Source: Rhodovulum tesquicola
Lineage (GTDB): Bacteria; Pseudomonadota; Alphaproteobacteria; Rhodobacterales; Rhodobacteraceae
Assembly: GCF_024128855.1 (NCBI RefSeq)
Contig: NZ_JAMYDV010000008.1
Coordinates: 78,589 to 142,588 of the forward strand
Direction of reading: 5' to 3'
DNA length: 64,000 bases
Positions 19,156-29,183 of this stretch are shown here, piece after piece. Numbering within the stretch: the stretch's first letter is position 1; every line of letters starts with the position of its first letter. The translations under genes and the position numbers were made by a program. Under the pieces are notes generated by a model. That model made no database searches and was not told where the DNA came from. It was given only the letters and a program-made list of their open reading frames with translations.

Positions 19156-20136
19156 ATGGCACTCGAAGACGCGAAACGGCAGGTGGACACCGCGATCACG
19201 CGGCAGGGGCACCGGGGGCTGTCCTATGAAAACGCCTTTGGCGGCGTGACCTCGTTCCTGCGGCGCACGCTGACCAAGGATCTGACGGGCGTCGATCTGG
19301 CGGTGACCGGCATCCCCTTCGACCAGGCGGTGACGAACCGGCCCGGCACGCGGCTGGGGCCGCGCGCGATCCGCGAGGCCAGCGCGCTTCAGGCCTGCGA
19401 CGCGCCCTATGGCTGGGGCTTCAACCCGCTGGAGGCGTTCGATATCGTCGATTACGGCGATCTGGCCTTCGATTACGCGACCGTGGCCGAGTTTCCGGCG
19501 GTGCTTCAGGCCCATGTCGCTTGCATCCTCGACGCCGGTGCGGCCTGCATCGCGCTGGGCGGCGATCATTCGATCTCGCTGCCGATCCTGCGCGCCCATG
19601 CCGCCCGCCACGGCCCGCTGGCGCTGGTCCAGTTCGACGCCCATTCCGACACCTGGGAGGATGGCGGCCCGCAGCGGATCGACCATGGCACCATGTTCCG
19701 CAAGGCGGTGCGCGAGGGGCTGATCGACCCCGCGCGGTCGGTTCAGGTGGGCATCCGCACCGACAATCCCGACCCGATGGGGATCACGGTGATCGACGCG
19801 CCCTTCGTCCACGACAACGGCCCGGCCGCGACGGTCGCCCGCATCCGTCAGGTGGTGGGGGACGCGCCCGCCTATGTCAGCTTCGATATCGACGCGCTGG
19901 ACCCGGCCTTCGCGCCCGGCACCGGCACGCCGGTCTGGGGCGGGCTGACCAGCGCGCAGGCCGCGGCGATGCTGCGCGGGCTCGCGGGCCTGAACATGGT
20001 CGGCGGCGATGTGGTCGAGGTCTCGCCGCCCTTCGACCCCTCGGGCATCACGGCGGTCGCAGGGGCGCATGTGGCGGTCGAACTGATCTGCCTCTGGGCC
20101 TGGAAGAAACGCGAAGAAAGGGGCACAGACCAATGA
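19156..20136 (+). CDS. speB: Agmatinase / ureohydrolase
   Basis: A 326-residue dinuclear manganese ureohydrolase. The metal-binding motifs are GGDHSISLP, DAHSDTW and SFDIDALDPAFAPGTGTP. Agmatinase converts agmatine to putrescine and urea; guanidinobutyrase or a related activity is a realistic alternative, since this clade is functionally mixed. The ATG at 19156 has GGAGG upstream. It overlaps the DUF1499 gene by 4 bases (ATGA), so the two are translationally coupled. Confidence 0.88.
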   Translation: MALEDAKRQVDTAITRQGHRGLSYENAFGGVTSFLRRTLTKDLTGVDLAVTGIPFDQAVTNRPGTRLGPRAIREASALQACDAPYGWGFNPLEAFDIVDYGDLAFDYATVAEFPAVLQAHVACILDAGAACIALGGDHSISLPILRAHAARHGPLALVQFDAHSDTWEDGGPQRIDHGTMFRKAVREGLIDPARSVQVGIRTDNPDPMGITVIDAPFVHDNGPAATVARIRQVVGDAPAYVSFDIDALDPAFAPGTGTPVWGGLTSAQAAAMLRGLAGLNMVGGDVVEVSPPFDPSGITAVAGAHVAVELICLWAWKKREERGTDQ

Positions 20137-20603
20137 AAATCCTCATGTATATCGTTATCCTCCTGCTGCTGGCCTCGGCCGCAGGTGCCGTCTATTTCCG
20201 CAAGGTCGCCGATGATCCGGCCGTCTGGCATGTCGATCCGCTGACAGCCGAGAAACCCGGCACGCCCAACGCGATCCTCGTCCGACCCGAAACCGGCGAC
20301 CGCACCGCCCCCGCCTATGCCGTCAGCCCCGAGGACCTGGCCCGCGCGATCGACGAGATGGCCCTTGCCGAGCCGAACACCAGCCGCATCGCGGGCAGCC
20401 CCGAGGAGCTGTGGATGACCTATGTCCAGCGCTCGCGGATCATGGGCTTTCCCGACTACATCTCGATCAAGGCCCTGCCCAAGGATGATGGCGCGACCTG
20501 GGCGGCGTTCTCCCGCTCCCGCTTCGGGCAGTCCGATCTGGGCGTGAACGCGGCGCGGCTGGCCCGCTGGCAAGAGCAGTTGCGCGCCCGGCTCGGGTCT
20601 TGA
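20133..20603 (+). CDS. DUF1499 membrane-anchored protein
   Basis: A 156-residue protein with one N-terminal transmembrane helix or uncleaved signal (residues 4-22), then a DUF1499 domain (SRIAGSPEELWMTYVQRS, IMGFPDYISIKALP, AAFSRSRFGQSDLGVNAARL). The family is uncharacterised and envelope-associated. It starts inside the speB stop codon. A functional link with polyamine metabolism is not known. Confidence 0.85.
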   Translation: MKILMYIVILLLLASAAGAVYFRKVADDPAVWHVDPLTAEKPGTPNAILVRPETGDRTAPAYAVSPEDLARAIDEMALAEPNTSRIAGSPEELWMTYVQRSRIMGFPDYISIKALPKDDGATWAAFSRSRFGQSDLGVNAARLARWQEQLRARLGS

Positions 20604-20633
20604 CCGCGCCCCGGCTTCGGGCGACAGAGCGGC

Positions 20634-21686
20634 ATGGTTCCCCGCGACAAACTCGACCAGATCACCCGCCGCTTCGAATTCCTCGAAGCCCGACTCGCAG
20701 AAGGTGCGGGGGGTGACTTCGCGCAGGTGGGCCGCGAATATGCCGAGCTGAAGCCGGTGGCCGAGCAGATCGCCGCCTATCGCCACCTGATCGACGAGAT
20801 CGCGCAGGCCGAGGCGATGCTGTCCGACCCCGAGATGCGCGCGCTGGCCGAGGACGAATTGCCCACGCTGCGCGCCCGCCTGCCCGACATGGAACAGGCC
20901 CTGCGCCTCGCGCTGCTGCCGAAGGATGCCGCCGACGCCCGCCCCGCCATCGTCGAGATCCGCCCCGGAACGGGGGGCGAGGAAGCGGCGCTGTTCGCCG
21001 GTGACCTGCTGCGGATGTATCAGCGTTACGCCGAGGCGAAGGGCTGGAAATTCACCATCCTAGAAGAATCCCAGACCGAACTGGGCGGCATCCGCGAAGT
21101 CGTGGCCAATGTGCAGGGCGAGGGGGTCTTTGCCCGGCTGAAATACGAATCGGGCGTTCACCGCGTCCAGCGCGTGCCCGAGACGGAATCGGGCGGGCGG
21201 ATCCATACCTCGGCCGCCACCGTCGCCGTCCTGCCCGAGGCCGAGGAGGTCGATATCGACATTCCCGCCACCGATATCCGCATCGACACGATGCGCGCCA
21301 GCGGGGCAGGGGGCCAGCATGTCAACACTACCGATTCCGCCGTGCGGATCACCCATATCCCCACCGGCATCGTGGTCACGTCCTCGGAAAAGTCCCAGCA
21401 CCAGAACCGCGCCATCGCCATGGCGGTGCTGCGCGCGCGGCTTTACGACATGGAACGCCAGAAGGCCGCCGATGAACGCGCCGCGACGCGGAAATCGCAG
21501 GTCGGCTCGGGCGACCGGTCCGAACGCATCCGCACCTACAATTTCCCGCAGGGCCGGATGACCGACCACCGGATCAACCTGACGCTCTACCGGCTGGACC
21601 AGATCATGGCGGGCGATCTGGACGAGGTGATCGACGCGCTGATCGCCGACGACCAGGCCAGCCTGCTGGCCGAGATGGAGGGATGA
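20634..21686 (+). CDS. prfA: Peptide chain release factor 1
   Basis: A 350-residue RF1 that terminates translation at UAA and UAG. The GGQ catalytic tripeptide is at 226-228 ([10 protein letters not shown]), and the block [14 protein letters not shown] precedes the codon-recognition domain. The glutamine of GGQ is normally methylated by PrmC, encoded by the next gene, which overlaps by 4 bases. Length is normal and the start is ATG. Confidence 0.97.
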   Translation: MVPRDKLDQITRRFEFLEARLAEGAGGDFAQVGREYAELKPVAEQIAAYRHLIDEIAQAEAMLSDPEMRALAEDELPTLRARLPDMEQALRLALLPKDAADARPAIVEIRPGTGGEEAALFAGDLLRMYQRYAEAKGWKFTILEESQTELGGIREVVANVQGEGVFARLKYESGVHRVQRVPETESGGRIHTSAATVAVLPEAEEVDIDIPATDIRIDTMRASGAGGQHVNTTDSAVRITHIPTGIVVTSSEKSQHQNRAIAMAVLRARLYDMERQKAADERAATRKSQVGSGDRSERIRTYNFPQGRMTDHRINLTLYRLDQIMAGDLDEVIDALIADDQASLLAEMEG

Positions 21687-22519
21687 CCGCGCAGCAGGCG
21701 CTGGCCGCGGCCGTCCGGGCATTGACCGAGGTCGGCATTCCCGACGCGCCCCGCGACGCCCGCCGCCTGCTGGCGCACGCGCTGGGGATCGCGCCGGGAC
21801 GGCTGACGCTGGTGCTGCCCGACCCGCTGCCGCCCGAGTCCGCCGCCCGGTTCGAGGCCGCGATCGCGCGCCGTGTCGCCCGCGAGCCCGTCTCGCATAT
21901 CACCGGCACCCGCGCCTTCTATGGCCGCGATTTCCGGGTCTGCCCCGACGTGCTCGACCCCCGCCCCGAAACCGAAACGCTGATCGCCGCGGCGCTGGCC
22001 GCGCCCTTTGGCCGCGTGCTCGACCTTGGCACCGGCTCGGGCTGCATCCTGCTGACCCTGCTGGCCGAGCGCCCCGATTCCAAAGGTATCGGCGCAGACA
22101 TTTCCGAACCCGCCCTCGCCGTCGCGCGCGACAATGCCCGGGCGCTGGGCATCGAACGCGCCGCGTTCCTGCAGGCCGACTGGTTCCGGGGCATTTCCGG
22201 GCGGTTCGACCTGATCGTGTCGAACCCGCCCTATATCGCGGCCTCGGAAATGCCCGGCCTCGCCCCCGAACTGGCCCATGAACCCCGCACTGCCCTGACC
22301 GACGAGGGCGACGGGCTTTCGGCCTATCGCGCCATTGCCCGCGGCGCCGTGGCGCATCTGGACCCGGGCGGGCGGCTGATCGTCGAGATCGGCCCGACCC
22401 AGGGCGCGGCGGTTTGTGCCCTGCTGCGCGCGGCGGGGCTTGAAATCGTCGCGATCCATGCCGATCTCGATGGTCGTGACCGTGCGGTCGAGGCCCGCGC
22501 CGCGGCACCGGGGGCGTGA
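21683..22519 (+). CDS. prmC: Release-factor glutamine N5-methyltransferase
   Basis: A 278-residue SAM-dependent methyltransferase that methylates the GGQ glutamine of release factors. The SAM-binding loop [13 protein letters not shown] is at about 112-124, and the catalytic NPPY is at 181-184. An N-terminal helical domain docks the release factor. It overlaps prfA (ATGA), the usual arrangement, which couples the modifying enzyme to its substrate. Confidence 0.96.
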   Translation: MTAQQALAAAVRALTEVGIPDAPRDARRLLAHALGIAPGRLTLVLPDPLPPESAARFEAAIARRVAREPVSHITGTRAFYGRDFRVCPDVLDPRPETETLIAAALAAPFGRVLDLGTGSGCILLTLLAERPDSKGIGADISEPALAVARDNARALGIERAAFLQADWFRGISGRFDLIVSNPPYIAASEMPGLAPELAHEPRTALTDEGDGLSAYRAIARGAVAHLDPGGRLIVEIGPTQGAAVCALLRAAGLEIVAIHADLDGRDRAVEARAAAPGA

Positions 22520-22772
22520 CGGAACGGACGTTGCGTGCCGCGCGCAGTCCTCGCCAAAACGCCGCATTTTGTGTAGATTTCCCTTGTCAGCGCGCGTGTG
22601 GCGTGCTTACTCAGGCCGCGCAGGCACGGGACGCGGGAGCGAGCCGTTCGGCGCTCCCGCACTGCACAAGCCAGACACAGGTCGGCAGACAGGACACGGA
22701 CGAGGCCAAGGCGCCCGCGCGGCGCTGCACCCGCCCGATCACGCCAATACAAGGCTGGAAACCAGAAATCGC

Positions 22773-23351
22773 ATGAGACCATCCAAGTCACGTTCGCGCT
22801 CCAAGTCGAACCGTCAGCGCTCGATGGGCAATATCGTCAACCGGGTCTTCGACAGTTCCGGGCCCGAGGGCAAGGTCCGCGGCACACCGCAGCAGATCAT
22901 CGAGAAATACAACCAGCTTGCCCGCGATGCGCAGCTCTCGAATGACCGCGTGGCGGCCGAGAACTTCCAGCAGCATGCCGAGTATTACACAAGGCTTCTG
23001 GGCGAGGCGATGCGCGAGCAGGACGCCCGCCGCGAGCAGCACGAGGCCCAGCAGGGCCGCGAGCGTGGCCGCGACGATCGCGCCGACGACCGCCCCGAGG
23101 GCGAGCAGCAGCCCCGCCGCGACGGCACGGCCGACGAGACGGGCCAGCGCATGGCCGAGGTGATCGACCTCGACGACACCGATGGCGAAAGCACCCTTGT
23201 CGAGACCCCCGAGGAACGCCCCGCCGACGCCTTCGGGGCGACCGAGGAACGTCCGGCAGAGAAACCGCGCCGCGCCCGCCGTCCCCGGGCACCCAAGCCC
23301 CGCGAGGAAGGCGACAGCCCGGACCAGGCGCAGGCGCCCGCGGCCGAATAG
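22773..23351 (+). CDS. DUF4167 domain protein
   Basis: A 192-residue protein with a basic N-terminus (RPSKSRSRSKSNRQRS) and the DUF4167 core at about 18-75: VNRVFDSSGPEGKVRGTPQQ, then KYNQLARDAQLSND and FQQHAEYYTRLL. The C-terminal 110 residues are a low-complexity charged tail rich in E, R and D, ending PRRARRPRAPKPREEGD. The basic ends suggest nucleic-acid or ribosome association, but no function is proven. It is preceded by a 253-base untranslated gap containing a 7-bp GC hairpin (GGGAGCG/CGCTCCC) and no gene. It is convergent with rsmA. Confidence 0.85.
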   Translation: MRPSKSRSRSKSNRQRSMGNIVNRVFDSSGPEGKVRGTPQQIIEKYNQLARDAQLSNDRVAAENFQQHAEYYTRLLGEAMREQDARREQHEAQQGRERGRDDRADDRPEGEQQPRRDGTADETGQRMAEVIDLDDTDGESTLVETPEERPADAFGATEERPAEKPRRARRPRAPKPREEGDSPDQAQAPAAE

Positions 23352-23355
23352 GCCG

Positions 23356-24195
23356 CTAGCCCGCCAGCGCCCGGGCCAGCGCGCAGAACCCCTCGATCGG
23401 AACCTGTTCGGCCCGCTCGGTGGGCGCGATGCCGACCGCGCGCAGCCGGTCCTCGATATCGGGCGCCAGCCCCTTCAGGCTGGCCCGCAGCATCTTGCGC
23501 CGCTGGTTGAAGGCGGCCGCCACCACCCGCTCCAGCACGGCCGGATCGGCCGGAAAGCGCGGCGCGGGCAGGGCGGTCAGATGCACCACCGCCGAGTCCA
23601 CCTTGGGCGCGGGCGTGAACGCCTCGGGCGGCAGGCGCATGACGATCCGCGCCTCGCAACGCCACTGCGCCAGGATCGCAAGCCGCCCATAGGCCTTGCC
23701 CCCCGGCTGCGCGGTGATCCGCTCGGCCACCTCGCGCTGGAACATCAGCGTCAGGCTCTGCCAGAAGGGTGGCCAGTCGGGCGGGGTCAGCCAGCGCACC
23801 AGCAATTCGGTGCCCACGTTATAGGGCAGGTTGGCCACCACCTTGACCGGCGGGCGCAGATGCGCCAGCGGGTCGATCTCCAGCGCATCGGCATTCAGCA
23901 CCGTCAGCCGCCCCGGCCAGGCCGCCGCGATCTCGGCCAGCGCGGGCAGGCAGCGCGCGTCCTTCTCGACCGCCAGCACATGCCGCGCCCCCTCGGCCAG
24001 CAGCCCCCGCGTCAGCCCGCCGGGTCCGGGGCCGATCTCCAGCACATCCGCGCCCGACAGATCGCCCGCCGCCCGCGCGATCTTGGCGGTCAGGTTCAGA
24101 TCCAGCAGGAAATTCTGTCCCAGTGCCTTCTTCGCCGACAGCCCATGCGCCGCGATCACCGCGCGCAGGGGCGGCAGCCCGTCAATGGCGCTCAT
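23356..24195 (-). CDS. rsmA: 16S rRNA dimethyladenosine transferase
   Basis: A 279-residue KsgA/RsmA that dimethylates two adjacent adenosines (A1518/A1519) in the 3' hairpin of 16S rRNA. The SAM loop [17 protein letters not shown] and the catalytic NLPYNVGT are present, as is the opening [13 protein letters not shown]. It is the last gene of the lpt-surA-pdxA cluster, 10 bases after a small membrane-protein gene. Confidence 0.96.
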   Translation of the reverse strand: MSAIDGLPPLRAVIAAHGLSAKKALGQNFLLDLNLTAKIARAAGDLSGADVLEIGPGPGGLTRGLLAEGARHVLAVEKDARCLPALAEIAAAWPGRLTVLNADALEIDPLAHLRPPVKVVANLPYNVGTELLVRWLTPPDWPPFWQSLTLMFQREVAERITAQPGGKAYGRLAILAQWRCEARIVMRLPPEAFTPAPKVDSAVVHLTALPAPRFPADPAVLERVVAAAFNQRRKMLRASLKGLAPDIEDRLRAVGIAPTERAEQVPIEGFCALARALAG

Positions 24196-24205
24196 CGCGT
24201 CCCCC

Positions 24206-24712
24206 TCAGGCCATCAGCCATTCCGCCAGCCGCAGCGCCGCGCCCCAGGCGAAGGGCACCCCCGCCACGCCGATGCCCGCGGCGATCGCCGCGCCCCGGC
24301 CCGACAGCCGCCGCTCCTCGACCAGCCCGGCCAGCACCCAGATCGCGACCGGCCCCAGCAGAACGGCGCCCGTCACCGCCCCGGGCATCACGCCCAGCGT
24401 GGCCACCGACATCAGCACATGCCCCGCCGCGCTCATCAGCAGGGCCCCGGCCAGGATCGCCAGCGCCCAGCCATGCGCGCCCGCAAAGCGCGGCTTGCCC
24501 AGGATCACGACGCCCGCCGCCACCAACGTCATCAGGATCGCCGCCACCGCATATTGCGCCGGTCCCGGCCAGGCGAAATCCGGCCGCTGCGCCATCAGCC
24601 AGCCCGGCAGATACAGCGCCGTCTCCGCGTTCTGAAGCAGGACCGCCACGAACAGCATCGTGGCCCGCAGCGAAAGTTCCACGCGTTTCACGGCAAGTCC
24701 GGCCCATCCCAT
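24206..24712 (-). CDS. Small integral membrane protein, possibly HXXEE-like
   Basis: A 168-residue protein with about five hydrophobic helices. Helix 1 ends in [16 protein letters not shown], which resembles the H-x-x-E-E entry block of the HXXEE family but with Q-N-A-E-T instead. The later segment [21 protein letters not shown] also fits that family. I do not assign a function. The ATG at 24712 is used; a TTG 14 codons upstream is possible. It interrupts the usual pdxA-rsmA adjacency and is probably cotranscribed with both. Confidence 0.7.
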   Translation of the reverse strand: MGWAGLAVKRVELSLRATMLFVAVLLQNAETALYLPGWLMAQRPDFAWPGPAQYAVAAILMTLVAAGVVILGKPRFAGAHGWALAILAGALLMSAAGHVLMSVATLGVMPGAVTGAVLLGPVAIWVLAGLVEERRLSGRGAAIAAGIGVAGVPFAWGAALRLAEWLMA

Positions 24713-24754
24713 GCGCTTCACTGCGGAAATACCGCCCCCTAGCGGCCGATACAA

Positions 24755-25738
24755 TCACCGCGAGCATGCGGCACGCGCCCGCGCCATCCGGCTGGCCATC
24801 TCCAGTGCCGCGATCAGGCTGGAGGGATCGGCCCGGCCCTGGCCCGCGATGTCGAAGGCCGTGCCGTGATCGGGCGAGGTGCGGATGAAGGGCAGGCCCA
24901 GCGTGACATTCACCCCGCCCGCGAAATCCAGCGTCTTGATCGGGATCAGCGCCTGGTCGTGATACATGCAGATGGCCGTGTCGTAACGCCGCCGCGCGGC
25001 CTCGTGGAACATCGTGTCGGCGGGCAGGGGGCCGGTCAGCGCGATCCCTTCGGCGCGCAGCCGGTCCAGCACCGGGGCGATCAGGTCGATCTCGGCGCGG
25101 CCCATCGTGCCGCCTTCGCCCGCATGCGGGTTCAGCCCCGCGACCGCGAGCCGCGGCGCCTCGATCCCGAAATCGCGGATCAGCGCGGCATGGGTGATGC
25201 GGATCGTGTCCTCCAGCAGACGCGCCTCCAGCGCCGCGGGCACCTCCGACAGCGGGATGTGGATCGTCACCGGCACGACGCGCAGGGCCGCGCAGGCCAG
25301 CATCATCACCACCCGCTTCACGCCCGCCAGATGGGCCAGGTATTCGGTATGGCCGGGATGGGCAAAGCCCGCCCCCTCCTTCAGCGCCTGCTTGCTGATC
25401 GGCGCGGTGCAGATCGCGGCGGCATGGCCCGCCTGCACCAGCGAAACGCCCCGCGCGATGGCCTCGATAACGCAGGCCGCATTCTCGGGCGCGGGGCGGC
25501 CGGGCATGGCCGGGGCGGGGAAGGGCAGGCGCAGCACCGGCAGCGCGCGGGCCGAGACATGCAGCGCCTCCTCGGGGGCGTGGATCTCGGCATGCGGCGT
25601 TCCGTCCGGCAGATGCGCGGGATCGCCGATCCAGAAGAAGGGCAGCCTCGCCCCCAGCGCGCGCCACGCCTTGGCGGCGATCTCGGGGCCGATGCCCGCG
25701 GGCTCGCCGCAACTCAGCGCGATCGGCAGGTCGGTCAT
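24755..25738 (-). CDS. pdxA: 4-hydroxythreonine-4-phosphate dehydrogenase
   Basis: A 327-residue NAD-dependent, metal-binding enzyme of pyridoxal phosphate synthesis. Its product condenses with deoxyxylulose phosphate via PdxJ. The opening LSCGEPAGIGPEIAAKAW, the GHTEYLA block, AGLNPHAGEGG, and the metal-ligand segment YHDQALIPIKTL are diagnostic. The ATG at 25738 overlaps the surA stop by 4 bases. Confidence 0.96.
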   Translation of the reverse strand: MTDLPIALSCGEPAGIGPEIAAKAWRALGARLPFFWIGDPAHLPDGTPHAEIHAPEEALHVSARALPVLRLPFPAPAMPGRPAPENAACVIEAIARGVSLVQAGHAAAICTAPISKQALKEGAGFAHPGHTEYLAHLAGVKRVVMMLACAALRVVPVTIHIPLSEVPAALEARLLEDTIRITHAALIRDFGIEAPRLAVAGLNPHAGEGGTMGRAEIDLIAPVLDRLRAEGIALTGPLPADTMFHEAARRRYDTAICMYHDQALIPIKTLDFAGGVNVTLGLPFIRTSPDHGTAFDIAGQGRADPSSLIAALEMASRMARARAACSR

Positions 25739-26955
25739 GGCTCGCGGATGATCGCGTCGGCCTTCAACTCGGCAAGGTAGCTTTCGGCGTAACCGCCCAG
25801 CCGCTGGTTGACCAGTTGCCGGCGCACGGCCTGGCGGTCGATCTCGCCCTCGCCCAGGTCGGGCGTGCGCGCGCACAGCATCAGCACCACCGCCATCTGC
25901 GGCGTCGAGAGGCCATAGGACACCTCGCCCTCGTCGAGCCGCGCCAGTTCCATCGCGACATTCTGCGGCACCTGCGCCACCGGCAGCACCTCGCGTTGCA
26001 GGCGGTCCTCGGGCAGTCCCCTGGCGACACCGAAAAGATCGTCGCAGGTATCGACCTGCGCGCGCACCCGCATCGCATCGGCCAGCGTGCCGCCGGGGAT
26101 CAGGAAACGCGCATATTCCACCGACACCGCCTCGGGCGTGGCCGCGCCCCCCTCGCGCAGCGCGCGCAACTGGAACAGCGCGATCGCGTTATCCAGTTCG
26201 ATCGGTTCCGACACCTGGCCCGGCCGCAGCGTCAGGACCTGACCGGCCAGCGCGGGCGGCAGGTTGCCCAGCGGCAGCCAGCCCATCCGCCCGCCTTCCC
26301 CGCGCGAGCGCGACACCGAATATTGCCGCGCGGCGGCGGCGAAATCGGCCTCGTTGCGGATCGAGGCGCGCAACTCGCGCACCAGCCGCTCGGCCTCGGC
26401 GCGGAATTCCGGCGTGTCGGCGCGCAGCACGATCTCCGACAGCAGCACCTGCGCGCCGGCCGCCGCCGCCCGCGGCGAGGTGATCGCCAGCGCCCGGTCG
26501 ATCTCGGCCTCGGTGACCTGCGCGCGCGGTCCGAAACGGGTGCGCACCACCTCGCGCCAGGCGATCCCGGACTCGACGAAATCGCGGAAGGTCTCGGCCT
26601 CGACCCCGCCCTGCGCGATGGCGGCGATGAACTGCTCGGCGTCCAGGTTGGCGCGCGAAGCGAATTCCTCCATGCCCGCCTGAAGCTGCTCGGGGCTGAC
26701 GCTCACGCCCAGCCTCTTGGCCTCGGCCATGCGCAGTCGGTCGTCGATCAACCCGTCCATGGAGACCTTCTCGATCTGCGGCGGGTTGCCCAGGAGCCGC
26801 AGGAAGCGGATGCGCTGCTCGACCTCGAAATTGGTGATCGCCCGGTCATTGACGATCATCCGGGGCGCGAAGGACCCGCCCTGCTGCGCGGAGGCGATCC
26901 CGGCGCCCATCAGCGCCAGCGCGGCCGCAACCGCCAGGCCCATCCGTCGGATCAT
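25735..26955 (-). CDS. surA: SurA-like periplasmic peptidyl-prolyl isomerase/chaperone
   Basis: A 406-residue protein with signal peptide (residues 1-23, ending ASAQQ), a SurA N-terminal chaperone region (IVNDRAITNFEVEQRIRFL) and at least one parvulin domain with RQYSVSRSRGEGGRMGWLP. It escorts outer-membrane proteins, including LptD encoded next door, across the periplasm. The ATG at 26955 has GGAGGG upstream. Only one parvulin domain is well conserved, as often in alphaproteobacteria. Confidence 0.9.
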   Translation of the reverse strand: MIRRMGLAVAAALALMGAGIASAQQGGSFAPRMIVNDRAITNFEVEQRIRFLRLLGNPPQIEKVSMDGLIDDRLRMAEAKRLGVSVSPEQLQAGMEEFASRANLDAEQFIAAIAQGGVEAETFRDFVESGIAWREVVRTRFGPRAQVTEAEIDRALAITSPRAAAAGAQVLLSEIVLRADTPEFRAEAERLVRELRASIRNEADFAAAARQYSVSRSRGEGGRMGWLPLGNLPPALAGQVLTLRPGQVSEPIELDNAIALFQLRALREGGAATPEAVSVEYARFLIPGGTLADAMRVRAQVDTCDDLFGVARGLPEDRLQREVLPVAQVPQNVAMELARLDEGEVSYGLSTPQMAVVLMLCARTPDLGEGEIDRQAVRRQLVNQRLGGYAESYLAELKADAIIREP

Positions 26956-26981
26956 TCCGTCCCTCCGTCTTCTTCCTGCTC

Positions 26982-29183
26982 TCAGAACCTTGCACAACGC
27001 CGCGCAAGGCCCGCCCCGTCTGCGCGCGCGCCAAACCCTGCCAGCGACACGGTGAAGCCGAAATCCGTGCTCGGCTCCACACTAGTCGACGAGGTGAACC
27101 GACGCGAGAGGGAAAGATCGACCGTCACGCATTCGTTGCGGTATTCCAGACCGATACCGGCCCTTGCGGCGCGGTCGGCGACGAAATCGTAGCGCCAGTC
27201 GGTCTTGCCGATCCAGTTGTCGCGGAACCGGTAGGCGGCATCCATCACCCATTCCGACCGGTCGTCCGGGCGGTTCTCGGCCGGGTTCGCCTCGGCCCAT
27301 AGCAGGCTCGACGCCAGTTCCACCCGCTCGCCATCCCAGGCCACCCGCAGGTCGTTGCGCGAAAAGTCGAACCCGTCATCGAACAGCGCGCGGTTCGACA
27401 GGCTCAGATTGCCGGGCAGGTCCAGCGTGAACGCCGCCAGCCAGTCCGACCGCATCCCGTCCAGCCCCGAGCCGGGCGCGAACTGGCCGAGGTCGTCCTC
27501 GCGCCAGATCCGCCCCACCATCAGCGCCAGCGACCAGCCCGCCGGGTCATACCGTGTCCAGCCCAGCCCCAGATTGGCCCGCAGCCCCGCCTCGCGCAGA
27601 TCCTCGCCCGCAAAGCGCGTCAGCGAGAACAGGTTGGCCTCGTCGAACTCGACCAGCACGCTGTCCTCGTTGGGCACGCCGTCCCTGTCCTCGCGGCTCC
27701 AGACCAGTTGCGCGACGGGTTCCAGCACATGGGTCGCGCCGCCCGCCCCCGCCTTGACCAGCGGCCAGCGCAATTCGACCGACGCCGAGGGCGTGGTCCG
27801 GGTGCGGCTGCCCTCGAAAACCAGATCGTCCCCGATGCGGTAATGGTCGATGTCCAGCGCGCCCAGAACGCCCAGCAGCACGCCATTGCCCAGCACCCAG
27901 TCGCGCCGCCAGTCCAGCCCGGCCGAAAACCGCGCCAGATCCAGCCCGTCGCCATAGGGGTCGAAATCCGGGCCGTCCAGCGGATCGCCCGACCGGCGCT
28001 CATGGCCATGCGCCGCAAGCGTGAACCCGGCGATGCCGCCGATCACCGGCGGCGCGATCCGCCGGGTATAGCTCAGATCGCCCACCAGGAACGGGATCGT
28101 CTGGTTGCTCTCGGACTCGCGCAGCGTCTGGAAATAGATCAGGTCGGCCGTGATCAGCTCGTCGCGCCGCGCCCGGGTCAGCGCCAGCGCGCTGTCCAGC
28201 CGGTCCTTGTCGGAATAGTCGTAATCCAGCAGATAGGCGGGATCGGACACCCCCTCGATATTGAGGTCCAGCCGGAAATCGCGCGGCAGGTCGAACCCGC
28301 CCCCGGCAAACAGGTAATAGCGCGTCTCGCCCGGCCGCAGGTCATCGCGCGAGACCGCGCCCTCGGCCTCGATCTCGCCATTGCGGAAGGCGCGGCGGTA
28401 GCGCAGTTCCAGCGTGCGCGTCCGGCTGGTCGAGACATAGGGCGTGATCAGCAGGTCCTGGTGATCGCCCAGCGTCAGGAAATAGGGCAGCTTCACCCCG
28501 GTGCCCAGCTGGTCGGTCACCCGGAGCCCCGGCGTCAGGAAGCCCGAGGCACGCTCCACCGAGGGGTCGGGCACCCGCAGGCGCGGCAGGTAGAAGACCG
28601 GCACGCCCAGCACCTCGAACCGTGCATCATCGAATTGCAGCTGGCGCTCCTGCGCGTCATGCACGACCCGTCGGGCGCGGATCTGCCATAGCGGCACCTC
28701 GGAGTCCGAACAGACCCGGCAGGTCGAGGCCACGGTCCGGTCCAGCATCGTGTAGCGCCCCGAAACGCGCTGGATATCTGCCGCCGCGATCTGCAACTGG
28801 CGGTCCAGCACCATCCGGGCCGACCGCAGGATGCCCTCGGACAGGTCCGCCGACAATGCGGCGCTGTCGGCCACCAGCACCGTGCCCTCGCCCGTGGTCA
28901 GCAGGATCGGCCCCTCGATGCTCAGCCGGTCGCCCGCGCGGTCATAGACGATGCGCGTGGCGCGCAGCCGCGTCTGGCCATGCAGCACCTCGACATTGCC
29001 CTCGGCGACAAGCTGGCGCAATTCCCCCACGCTGACCCGGTCCGCGATCAGCATGGCGGGCAGGTCGGCGGGCGCGCTCGCGGCCGGGCGGCCGGTCTGG
29101 GCCGGTGCCGCCCCCGGCAGCAGCGCGCCCGCGGCGACCAGCGCCGCGGCCAGGGCCGCAAGGGGGGCGGGGGCGCGCCGCAT
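26982..29183 (-). CDS. lptD: LPS-assembly protein LptD
   Basis: A 733-residue outer-membrane beta-barrel that inserts lipopolysaccharide into the outer leaflet. A signal peptide (residues 1 to about 29, GAAPAQT) precedes the OstA/LptA-like jellyroll (GNVEVLHGQTRLRATRIVYD). The barrel follows and ends in the aromatic C-terminus CARF. The cysteine pair TCRVCSD lies in the N-terminal part. The ATG overlaps the lptG stop by one base (TGATG), giving coupled synthesis of the transport bridge. Confidence 0.93.
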   Translation of the reverse strand: MRRAPAPLAALAAALVAAGALLPGAAPAQTGRPAASAPADLPAMLIADRVSVGELRQLVAEGNVEVLHGQTRLRATRIVYDRAGDRLSIEGPILLTTGEGTVLVADSAALSADLSEGILRSARMVLDRQLQIAAADIQRVSGRYTMLDRTVASTCRVCSDSEVPLWQIRARRVVHDAQERQLQFDDARFEVLGVPVFYLPRLRVPDPSVERASGFLTPGLRVTDQLGTGVKLPYFLTLGDHQDLLITPYVSTSRTRTLELRYRRAFRNGEIEAEGAVSRDDLRPGETRYYLFAGGGFDLPRDFRLDLNIEGVSDPAYLLDYDYSDKDRLDSALALTRARRDELITADLIYFQTLRESESNQTIPFLVGDLSYTRRIAPPVIGGIAGFTLAAHGHERRSGDPLDGPDFDPYGDGLDLARFSAGLDWRRDWVLGNGVLLGVLGALDIDHYRIGDDLVFEGSRTRTTPSASVELRWPLVKAGAGGATHVLEPVAQLVWSREDRDGVPNEDSVLVEFDEANLFSLTRFAGEDLREAGLRANLGLGWTRYDPAGWSLALMVGRIWREDDLGQFAPGSGLDGMRSDWLAAFTLDLPGNLSLSNRALFDDGFDFSRNDLRVAWDGERVELASSLLWAEANPAENRPDDRSEWVMDAAYRFRDNWIGKTDWRYDFVADRAARAGIGLEYRNECVTVDLSLSRRFTSSTSVEPSTDFGFTVSLAGFGARADGAGLARRCARF

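Noticed and set aside
22520..22772. Possible small RNA or short gene before the DUF4167 gene
   Set aside because: Only a 7-bp hairpin and non-family open frames are seen; most likely a 5' untranslated/promoter region.
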